From contig JAAAUF010000706.1 in the NCBI GenBank assembly GCA_015499985.1, forward strand, positions 1 to 21,842: a stretch of DNA of 21,842 nt, in the 5' to 3' direction. The stretch comes from Haplosporangium gracile. Taxonomy: Eukaryota > Mortierellomycota > Mortierellomycetes > Mortierellales > Mortierellaceae. Both the position numbers and the translations under genes were made by a program. The notes beneath the pieces are model-generated. The model was not told the DNA's origin. It worked only from the letters and a program-made list of their open reading frames with translations, and did not search any database. Shown here piece by piece: positions 10,338 through 19,151 of this stretch (within the stretch, counting starts at the first letter, position 1; every line of letters begins with the position of its first letter).

Positions 10338-11045
10338 ATAAAGATCTCCTTCTTCCTCTCCATCTCGGCCATCATGGCCTTGGCGGTTGTTGAAACAATT
10401 ATCATGCCCGCACACGATCCGAGCGTTACTAGCGTCCCCATCGTATCCAATATCGTCCCCGCTGTAGCCAAAGATACCATAGCCAAGAATGCCGAGGTCG
10501 AAATCAACTACGACCATGGTCGCCCATCTAGCTCAGGCTTCACTGCCTGGTCCTCACCCGGACTGAAGGGCCACAAGCAGAGGACCAAGAACACTCCTGG
10601 CTGCTATAAACTTAATAGCGGAGCCGTCGGCGGTTTCGAAGGGGACTCAAACACCCAGTATGCCTTCTACGGAGACCTTCGCTGCAGCCAGAACATACTG
10701 CTTGCCTCCAGCACCGCCCCCGTTCGCTGCATTGATCCCGTTATCTATTCTCGCTCGGTCAAGATGTTCAAGAGTAGTGATGACGATGACACGCCAAAAC
10801 AGCCCGACCCGAACAGATACTCCCTTGTCACTTGATCTCGTCCCAACTTTGCTGGTGACAACGAAAAGTACAGGGGGATGGGCTGCGTCAGTTTGGATGG
10901 AAGCGTTTTTATGTCCTTCCAGGGTGATCACCACTATCGCTTCTACCCCGGTCCTTACTGCCAGGGCCCTATGATCCTCGAGTCCAGCGGTGGTATGAGC
11001 TCACACAAGAAAATGAACCCTCGTTCGGCCTTCATCGCCAGGTAG
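10338..11045 (+). pseudogene. Interrupted gene for a small secreted-type cysteine-containing protein
   Basis: One frame reads coding-like from 10338 to the stop at 11043-11045, except for a single in-frame TGA at 10833-10835. Before the TGA it contains GCYKLNSG, LRCSQN and VRCIDP. After it, the same frame continues with MGCVSLDGSVFMSFQGD and GPYCQGPM, so the two halves look like one protein. The expected start is also odd. The frame at 10338 reads ATA AAG, followed by a hydrophobic stretch ISFFLSISAIMALAVVE that would be an ideal signal peptide if the ATA were ATG. The first real in-frame ATG after it is at 10374, inside that stretch. I infer start loss plus a nonsense mutation. Alternatives are initiation at 10374 or further upstream with a shortened product ending at 10835, or a small unrecognised intron. 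I do not recognise the family. Confidence 0.5.
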
Positions 11046-11362
11046 ACGTTTTCGCCTACCCTTCATAGTACGTTTAATATCCTCGCATTTTATCTTATCT
11101 ACCTTGAACATACTTTCAGCCATTATTTTCTCAAGCAAAATAAACACATCTTCGATACCTCCTTATTCTGTCGTCTTTTCTTTCTTTGCCACGTTTCGCT
11201 TGGTTCTTTGGGCGACAGTGCCAAGTAAAAAAAAAAAGACGTCACACAGTATGCGAAGTTGAGCTTCATTCAGGTGCTTGCTTGGCACGCTTTTGCTCTC
11301 GAACATCATCATAACCCCACACACCCATCCGCCATCAGACACAAAGGAACAAAATAGACAGC
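11046..11362. other. Spacer before the deubiquitinase gene
   Basis: This holds the 3' flank of the interrupted gene, an A-rich run near 11227-11238 followed by a GACGTCAC sequence resembling a bZIP/CRE-type site, and the deubiquitinase promoter. No gene was seen. Confidence 0.4.
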
Positions 11363-13805
11363 ATGCGCGGGAACAAAGTCGAAAAATGCTTCTCGCTCAA
11401 GGAACTCAACGACCGAGCCAAGGTAGCACCGGTCGAATCCACCCCCATTCGAATATACATACGGTCTGCAGAACAGCTCTTTAAACAGGTCTGTGTGGCG
11501 CCCTTTAACTCTATCTTTGACTTCATGCCTCGGTTCATAGTGCTTTTTCTTGGAGTATCGACTTGAAAACGAAACTCACATAAATAGATATATTGTCATC
11601 GCTTTTGTAGGCAAAGACCTATCAGCAGGAAGGCGATTTACAGACATCGTACATTTATTACATGCGTTTCTGCAAGTATGTAGACTCGAGGGACAGGACT
11701 TTGCGCGACGACGATCATGGATATAATATGTCAGCTGTGGAACAAAAAAAGCAACTGATAGTTGCTGAATAGTTAACTGACCTTTTTTCTTCCAGTCTTG
11801 TTGTTTATGAGCTCAGTAAAAACGTAGAGTATGGTCAACCGGCGTACAGGACTTCCTTGCTTAGTCTAAAAAAGGTACAGATACGATGCCATTTATATCA
11901 TTTGATCTCCGTTGCTAGACAACAACGATTCACTAACAACCATTAGTCCTTTCACTGCATTCTAGAGCGCCATGATTGCAATGACAGAGATTGAGGCTTT
12001 AAAGCCAGCGCTGGACAAGAAATATCAGGAATATCAGCAATACATCAAGCAGCGGGAGGAGATGCTACAGGCGCAGATACAGGCACAGGTACATGCAGCG
12101 CAGGCTGTTGACATGTATCGCCAACATAGCGATTCACACCATCGTCATGAGGCTGATAGAACTTCCAGGGAAAGACATGATCTGGAATGGGCAAGCGTGC
12201 AACCAGCTCCGGGATGGACTCTTGCAAAGGCGTTGGAGGGAGTGCCGGGAGTCAACGCAACGCAGACAATTCAACATCGCCATGCATATCAACAGGACTA
12301 TAATAGCGCAGATGGAATAAACGAGGTAAAATCTTATCCTTAGCATGCCAATGAGTTCAACCCCGAGTGTGTATCAGGTATGGAATTAATGCTGACCAAC
12401 ATTGACTCTCGTAAACACCTTTAGATCCAATATCCAGAGTATAAGCGTCAACACCATCCGAGGTAAGAATAGATGTTCTATTGGCTTCGTTGAACATGTT
12501 GCGTCACTCGCGTACTTTTTTCAAGTACTTACTTTTATCTCATCCGCTACTGCAATACCATGTGTAAACAGATCTGACATCTCGGCGCCAACTGTTACTC
12601 GACAACAATCATTTGTCTCTACACCAACTGGACTACCACCCGCATTACCAAGGAAACCAGTCGCTCAAAGCAATGCGCCAAAGCTCCCACCAAAGATCCA
12701 AATCGAGGAGGATGTTCATGGTACGTTGCGAGACCTGTTGGGGTTATAGCTTATTGTCGCGTCAATGATGCACACAACACATATTTAATTATCTTCGTTC
12801 ATTTTTTTTGCGTTTTCATAGAATTTTCCCAGGGACTAAGAACGCTGATCGTTCCTGTGCGACTACTGGACAGATTCTTGAACATTGTCCGACCCAACAC
12901 GAACAGGAAGCTAGAGACATGCGGCATTCTTGCAGGAGTGCTGGTATGCATCGCCGATAAGATTGCGGATCAAATTTGTACCCTTCTCCGGTTCCCTCAT
13001 TCTTCACGATTCTTACAGGGACTAATCGCATTCATTTTTTCTTATGCTGTTTGTGTTCTCCGATAGTCTCGCAACAAATTGACTGTAACCACGCTGATTA
13101 TCCCAAAGCAGACGGCAACTTCGGACACATGCTCGACAACAAACGAGGACGAGCTCTTTGAATATCAGAGTGAACGGGACTTAATGACCTTGGGATGGAT
13201 TCATGTAAGTGTATTCTCCTGAGCACGTGCTATCTCATATCATGTCGGTGGATACTTTTCATAATTGAACTTAACGCCCCGACATTGCTACGTCTGTGCT
13301 CACGATAGACCCATCCAACACAAACCTGCTTCATGAGTTCTGTCGATCTTCATACCCATTGCTCGTACCAGCTGATGCTCCCAGAAGCCATCGCAATCGT
13401 TTGTGCTCCAAGCCATGAGAAAGAGTAAGCAACAGCATAATCAAGTGTGCGATGCAGTATACAGACCATGGTGAACAACTGCGGTGGCGCTTGACACTAA
13501 CCGTGCAGCGTGGATCTTTTTTCAACGACTTTTAGTTACGGTGTGTTCAGACTGACGGATCCCCCGGGATTGCAGGTCATTACCAATTGCCGTCAGAAAC
13601 CCCTCTTTCATCAACATCCTGGCGAGGACGATATTTACACCGTAAGATGACGGACAGTTTAAGTTCATGCTGTTGATGGAAAATGTTGAGCACTGGAAGA
13701 ACTATAACTGACTCTGTTCTTCTGATTTCTTAGGATGCGTGTGATCAGGGACATGTGCAGTTAATTGACTTGGATCTGGACATTGTCGACCTCAGGAGGA
13801 AGTGA
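11363..13805 (+). CDS. sst2: AMSH/Sst2-type JAMM metalloprotease, Lys63-polyubiquitin deubiquitinase
   Basis: I build eleven exons: 11363-11488, 11611-11675, 11796-11874, 11966-12325, 12425-12462, 12572-12720, 12822-12943, 13067-13204, 13309-13424, 13536-13641 and 13734-13805, giving 456 aa. AMSH enzymes cut Lys63-linked ubiquitin chains at endosomes with ESCRT-0. Residues about 8-100 match the USP8/AMSH N-terminal dimerisation domain ([17 protein letters not shown]). A Gln/Glu-rich coiled-coil-like stretch and a Pro-rich linker follow. The JAMM domain carries Glu304 (KLETCGIL), His359 and His361 (GWIHTHPTQT) and Asp372 (SSVD). The spacings equal those of human AMSH Glu280, His335, His337 and Asp348. 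The second zinc site is also present: His374, Cys416, His423 and His425, with one extra residue between the Cys and the His pair. All metal ligands are intact. AATAAA lies at 13809-13814. It is the most intron-rich gene here; exon 5 (38 nt) is the least certain. Confidence 0.93.
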
Positions 13806-13929
13806 GAAAATAAACCCGCTGGATTCTTATTTGCACACGATATCAATTTGGACCCGGACTTTGAGAACAGCCAAGGCAGCAAAACGACTTCATTAGAGTA
13901 AAAAAAATCGAAAAAAGAGAGTGAAAGCT

Positions 13930-14931
13930 GAGCCGTAAAAACTTTGAACATATAGATGGTTTGGTCGAGATAAGGATCTCTAAGCTTGAGAGTCTTCTTG
14001 AAGCCCACGGCGCGGCAAAGCTTCTTGAGCCCCTTCTTCTCGGCGCGGCGCTTCTTCTTGGCGGCTCTAGATGATAACCGCCCGTTGGGGTCGAGGAATC
14101 TGTATGTGTGAGCGCTGAGGTGGTCGAAGGCACCTCCTTGCACTTGCGGGACGTATCAAAGTTGGGCTTGGTGGTGAAGGTGCTCTTGTCTAACTTGGTC
14201 GGACAGTATCCGACAGAATGAAAGTTCTCATCGAGAATACTATCCAACTTGATATGGTTCTTGTTGGTTAAATTGCAATATGCGCCTTAACAATGCCTCG
14301 GCGCTTGATGGAAGATCGCTTTCTTTCAAAAGGCGGCTGAGCTCCTCGTTGGAAGTGCACTTCACTTTGTTGAAAAGAGTAAAAGTATCCGCCGGTTAGG
14401 CGGTGTGTCTAACACCCAGCTTGATCGAACATCGTTTTTTTTTTTTTGTTTTACTTACTTCGATTCCCCGATCAGACACACTTTCTACAAGCATACGGTA
14501 CATCACACACCCAAACGAGAAAACATCAAGATCAAGAGTGTGGGGCTGGGGTTTGATCACTTCAGGTGCCTGATACCCCTAGTACCCTTCTTATACCCTT
14601 TATGAGCGTGCGAGTTATAGATCTCAGTCACTCCCATGTCCCCTGTTTTAATCTGCATGTTGGGCCCGACCATGATACTTCGCAGTTTGAGGCCGCAGTG
14701 AATCACGTTCAAGGAGTGAAGCCGACGGAGACTAGAAACGACCTGCTTTGAGTAGAAGCGCACTCCTTCATAGGTCAAGGTACATTTGGCAGGTCCTGAG
14801 AGTCCTACTATACCGCTAAGAAAATGGTAGAACAATTCGTTAGTGCATCGGTCAATGCTTATGTTTACCATGTCCTGCTGTGCTTCGTCGTACCTTGTTA
14901 ACACGTTGTAACCTGCCTTGTCGCTTTTTCA
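13930..14931 (-). pseudogene. Decayed Polo-like serine/threonine kinase copy
   Basis: On the - strand, three frames together spell a protein kinase. In order: a C-terminal N-lobe piece (RCTNELFYHFL), RRLHSLNVIHCGLKLRS where HRDLK should be, and PNMQIKTGDMGVTE where DFG should be. Then come GYQAPEVIKP (subdomain VIII), DVFSFGCVMYRMLVE (subdomain IX), ALLRRILQFNQQEPY, and KLDSILDENFHSVGYCPTKL. The last piece resembles the end of Polo kinase domains (FF..GYIP..L). Breaks are a one-base frameshift near 14574-14583, another near 14249-14256, probably a third near 14100-14135, and loss of the catalytic Asp at HCG. A well-formed 99-nt intron (14458 down to 14360, GTAAGT donor) is kept, so this is a decayed duplicate, not a processed copy. 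An upstream in-frame TGA (14932-14934) cuts off the glycine loop. After the kinase comes a Lys/Arg-rich stretch. The Polo assignment is moderate; the kinase call is strong. Confidence 0.82.
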
Positions 14932-14984
14932 CCTTTAATTACGCAGGTTCCCCTGGTCAACAACTGCCTTCTATTCCTACTATT

Positions 14985-15165
14985 ATTTCCTCTTTTCCTC
15001 TTTTTTCTGCCCTTACAGTTTCCCCTCCGCTTTCCCTTCCTTCTCTTTCTCTCACTCTCACCTTCTCATCTTCTCACCTTCTCACCTTTCTCCCTCTCTC
15101 ATCCTTAATTTCTTCTCTTATACTTTTATATCCAACTCACTCTCTTTCTCTCTCTCTCACTCATT
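14985..15165 (+). promoter_or_regulatory. Orphan pyrimidine-rich, leader-like tract
   Basis: This C/T tract is as strong as those before the start codons of the intact genes. No open gene follows: there is no ATG until about 15321, and that frame stops after a few codons. It may be the promoter of a lost + strand gene. Confidence 0.4.
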
Positions 15166-16820
15166 TACATTCAGCTGCAATCACCACTGAAAACTTCTGA
15201 CTCCAAACATCGATCAACGTCCAGTACCAGGTACCTCAGAGCCTCTCGAAAGGAAAGTCTCAGTTTTCATACAAGCTTACATTTACCACGGTGTCATCAT
15301 CTTTCTTATCTATTATCAACGATGGACGGCATATCTTAAAGCGGGGAAAGTGTTCGGGGTAGTTAAGAGGCGCATGGATAAAGATGCAGGTCCTTTCTAA
15401 GCAATCCCGTGTGAGATGTATGGAAAGTGTGCCGGAACGGATCAATTGCCAGGTCTTCACTATCTGGAGCATCTCAAACCCTATTTCCTAAAGGCCAGGC
15501 CGCGAAGTAGAGATCCAAGAAACCTTGGGTCATTCATTGTTGCATACGAGCCACTGCGACCAAAGTATTCGGGCTCCGGAGGGTATCCGAATGAACATAA
15601 GTCTTCATTTACTATGTGTTTTGAATGGGGCTTTCATCAGATTCTATACTTCTTTTTTTGAGATGTTTTTGGACGTTGGAGATAATGAGAGACGACGATG
15701 AGTGTTGCAGTGGAGTTTGTGGACACGATAATCGGTGCGTCCTTTTCTTAGAATCGGTTTCTAATCACCTTCATTTTCTCTATCTTTTTCTCATTCTCTT
15801 CTTGTAGCGTCGCGCGAACACACCAAGGCGGAATCCAGGATTAAAGGAGGTTATCCAGCATATTGTAGAAGCTTTAGCTGAAGAATGTACATGACAAATA
15901 GTAAACGTATTGATGAACACACTGGCATCGACGATGAAGGATGCACACCATGCTTGACGAAAGCTGAGCTATAAGTTTTTGGCGACCAAGATGTTACTAC
16001 AGAAGAAACGATCACTTGATATACTGAATTGATTGGGTGTGAGTCGACTTGAGCAGATTATGTTTCCATTCACAAAAGCACAACGTGTTGCCAAATATGG
16101 CTCCTTTGATATGATGCTTATGTACGGAACAAAATTGCAGAGGATAAAGCAAATGAGCTTCTCAGATTGTCATGATGGTTAAAAGCAACTAGAAAACCGA
16201 TCAGCTGCTGGAGAAGATGTTCATGTGTCGACCTAGTGTTAGCTTACTTGCTTACACTACATTCATCTAATAGACTCACAAGCCTTCAAATGACAAATTG
16301 GTGGCGTCAAATGAATTGATTTTTGGACAATCAGGTCCTCTGCTGCACTCAAGGCATCCCAGAAATATATGCTCTCTCTAAAACCTGGTGATTGACCTGA
16401 GGTGGTTTTAATGGTACAGGTAAAAACCATGTGGCCCTGATATGGAAAAAAAAAAAAAACCACAGTCGCCAAGGACTCCGATGTGGAGACGGTGCAAAAA
16501 AGTAGCTTAGGTTGTATTTGCTTAGTGACAGGCAAAGGAACTGTGAGCGATGAGATAGGTGATGAAGAAAAGCGCCATTTGCCCTTTTGCTGGGATTGAA
16601 ATAAGACGAGTGCAGACAAGACACAACCATAAAAAGGGCAGAATGGCCTGCAGTGACTGTAATGTGCAGAACAAGGGCGGGCAGGGACAATAGGAGGTGG
16701 TCGAATCAGATTCAACGATCGAGTCCTTCTCTCCACCTTGGGGAAGTGGGGTAAACGTTCTTTCATTTTTTTTCCCACGGGGACACAACCACCGTGTGTG
16801 CTCTTTTGAATTCATCACAC
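15166..16820. other. Decayed interval, possible coding relics, no intact gene
   Basis: Short coding-like pieces occur but none is intact. On the - strand, frames between about 15660 and 15260 read EDLCSFGYPPEPEYFGRSG, then RFLGSLLRGLAFRK, then after a stop and frame change SGTLSIHLTRDCLERTC and FKICRPSLIIDKKDDD. On the + strand, 15808-15894, behind a good acceptor (CTTGTAG), reads GLKEVIQHIVEALAEECT. I cannot name either. From about 15900 to 16820 I see nothing supportable; the long - strand frame at 16263-16778 lacks motifs. Confidence 0.35.
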
Positions 16821-16897
16821 CCCCTTCCGTTGTTATTTCTTTTTTCTTTTCCTTTCTTTTCCTCTTTACCCTTCTCTCTTCACTCCCTCCCTCTCTA
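16821..16897 (+). promoter_or_regulatory. Pyrimidine-rich leader of the dehydrogenase gene
   Basis: A nearly pure C/T tract ends 20 nt before the ATG at 16917. The ATG lies in a strong start context (CACCATGC). The tract is the best example of the shared leader style in this window. Confidence 0.55.
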
Positions 16898-16916
16898 CAA
16901 ACACATACAAGTCACC

Positions 16917-18781
16917 ATGCTGTCCTACACCGCTATGCGCCGGATCACGGCCTCGCCTGCCTTCAAGCGTGCCCTTTCCACCTCGAGACCCGCCCTCTTT
17001 GCCGCCCAGGCCGCCATCCCCCGCACAAAGCTCTTCATCAACGGCGAGTTCATCGACTCAAAGACCGACAAGTGGATCGAGCTCCGCAACCCTGTAAATA
17101 CATTCATCTCATCTTTTCTTATTGAATCAGCTCATTGTTCATCCCTCTCCACCGTTGGAGTGCATCATCTCACTTTTATAACAGTAATCTGCCACTAACA
17201 CAAGCAGCGCATGAAAAATGGCGCGTATGAAAATGGTAAAATAGGCTACCCAGGAGATTGTTACCTTGGTTCCCGAGACCACCCCTGAAGAGCTCAAGTA
17301 CGCTGCCGACTCGGCTGCTGAGGCTTTCAAGACCTGGAAGAAGACCTCGATCCTCCACCGTCAGCGCAAGATGCTCGACCTCCAGCTCTTGATCCGCGAC
17401 AACATGGACAGAATAGCCCACTCGATCACCTTGGAGCAGGGCAAGACCTTGGCTGATGCCCGCGGCGATGTTCTCCGTGGTCTCCAGGTCGTCGAGTCGG
17501 CCTGCGCCATCCCTCACATGCTCATGGGTGACACCTTGGAGGTTGCCACCGACATGGACACTTACACCATCCGCGAGCCCCTCGGTGTCGTTGCCGGTAT
17601 CACCCCCTTCAACTTCCCCGCCATGATCCCCCTCTGGATGTTCCCCCTTGCCAACGTCATCGGAAACACCTGCATTATCAAGCCCTCCGAGAAGGACCCC
17701 GGCGCAACCATGATTCTCGCCGAGCTCGCCAAGAAGGCTGGTATCCCCGCCGGTGTCTTGAACGTTGTCCACGGTGCCAGGGACACTGTCAACTTTATCT
17801 GCGATAACGAGCACATCAAGGCCATCTCCTTCGTCGGAAGCGACCAGGCTGGTCACTACATCCACGACCGTGGTTCCCGCAATGGAAAGCGTGTCCAGGT
17901 AAATATCTATTTCTGTTTTCCTTTGCTCATGCTCATTTATTCGGTGGTCTCTCTATGTCTACCTTAACCTCTAAACTCAACTCTGACTCGGATTGTATCT
18001 TCTTTTATTCTCACAATAGGCCAACTTGGGTGCCAAGAACCACGGAATTATCATGCCCGACGCCAACAAGAACCACACCTTGAACCAGCTTACCGGTGCC
18101 GCCTTTGGTGCTGCCGGTCAACGCTGCATGGCTCTCTCGACCGTTGTTTTTGTCGGCAAGGCCCAGGAGTGGCTCCCCGAGCTTGTTGAGCGCGCCAAGC
18201 AGCTCAAGGTGTCATCTGGTTTCGAGGCCGATGCTGACCTCGGTCCCTTGATCTCGCCCGAGTCCCTTACCCGTGTTGAGCGTCTCATCGAGTCTGGTGT
18301 CAAGGAGGGCGCCGACTTGATCTTGGACGGTCGTGGCATCAAGGTTCAGAAGTACGAGAAGGGCAACTTCATCGGACCCTCTATCTTGACTAACGTCAAG
18401 CCCAACATGGAGTGCTACCGCGAGGAGATCTTTGGACCCGTCCTTGTCTGCTTGAACGCCGACACCTTGGACGAGGCCGTTGATATCATCAACAAGAACC
18501 CGTACGGAAACGGAACCGCCATCTTCACTCAGAGCGGAGCTATTGCCAGGAAGTTCGCCAACGAGGTCGATGCTGGCCAGGTCGGTATCAACGTCCCCAT
18601 CCCCGTCCCATTGCCCATGTTCTCCTTCACCGGCTCGCGTGGCTCCATTCGTGGGGACGTTAACTTCTACGGCAAATCTGGAATCAGCTTCTACACCTCG
18701 ACCAAGACCGTCACTGCCCTCTGGCGCCACGAGGATGCCGAGGCCAACGTGTCTGCCGTCAACATGCCCACCATGAAGTAA
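16917..18781 (+). CDS. ALDH6A1: Mitochondrial methylmalonate-semialdehyde dehydrogenase (CoA-acylating)
   Basis: I build three exons: 16917-17093, 17245-17898 and 18020-18781, giving 530 aa (human ALDH6A1 is 535). The enzyme converts methylmalonate or malonate semialdehyde to propionyl-CoA or acetyl-CoA with NAD+ in valine and pyrimidine breakdown. Residues 1 to about 33 are rich in Arg, Ser and Ala and lack acids, a typical mitochondrial presequence. Family motifs follow: [59 protein letters not shown] and GQRCMALS with the catalytic Cys313. The diagnostic [18 protein letters not shown] is also present. Asn-type sequence in place of the usual ALDH general-base Glu fits a CoA-dependent member. 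Both introns fall on codon boundaries. Codons are strongly C-ending, suggesting high expression. AATAAA at 18854-18859 is the likely poly(A) signal. Confidence 0.97.
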
Positions 18782-18853
18782 ACAGCCACTCCTATTGGCA
18801 TATAGCATCATCTCATACTCAACCCCTCGCAACCCTGTAACATATTAGAGAGA

Positions 18854-18859
18854 AATAAA
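18854..18859 (+). terminator. AATAAA poly(A) signal of the dehydrogenase gene
   Basis: A canonical hexamer lies 73 nt after the stop codon and is followed by an A-rich stretch. It is the probable 3'-end signal. Confidence 0.5.
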
Positions 18860-19029
18860 AAAAAAGAAAAACAAAATCGTTTGTGCGCTGTTTTGTGATT
18901 GTGGAGAAATTCACTTTAGGACACTAGTTGCTCTCGCCCGAGACGAACCGGACAGGCCAAGACGTCCAAACGACGCGCTCCAAAAAAGATACAAGAACGA
19001 CAAAAACTCACGTCGATTCAATGAAAGAA

Positions 19030-19120
19030 CATCTCTCTTCCTCCTCCTTTGTCATTTCTCCTCACTCCTTTCTCTTCTTCTTCCTCTTCACCATTCTCAT
19101 CTCTCATTCGCTTCTCATTG
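19030..19120 (+). promoter_or_regulatory. Pyrimidine-rich leader of GMC3
   Basis: The C/T tract precedes the GMC3 ATG at 19152. An ATG at 19021, just before the tract, opens an out-of-frame ORF that overlaps the GMC3 start and ends at 19218. If transcription began upstream of it, this would act as an inhibitory upstream ORF; if it began within the tract, it would be excluded. Confidence 0.45.
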
Positions 19121-19151
19121 ACCACCCTTACGACCCAGCCGAATCTCACCC

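Noticed and set aside
10827..10873. A 47-nt intron that would remove the TGA at 10833
   Set aside because: Splicing GT(10827) to AG(10873) shifts the frame out of the coding-like downstream reading; other donor and acceptor pairs were too short or had weak sites.
12326..12343. An 18-nt intron after exon 4 of the deubiquitinase
   Set aside because: Too short to splice; the 99-nt intron 12326-12424 keeps frame and has normal splice sites.
16263..16818. 171-codon - strand ORF with overlapping frames
   Set aside because: No motif, and it overlaps the dehydrogenase promoter. Competing frames of similar size overlap it.
17176..17865. Long - strand ORF (229 codons)
   Set aside because: It is the antisense shadow of the dehydrogenase exon 2, produced by strong C-ending codon bias; the + strand has clear family motifs.
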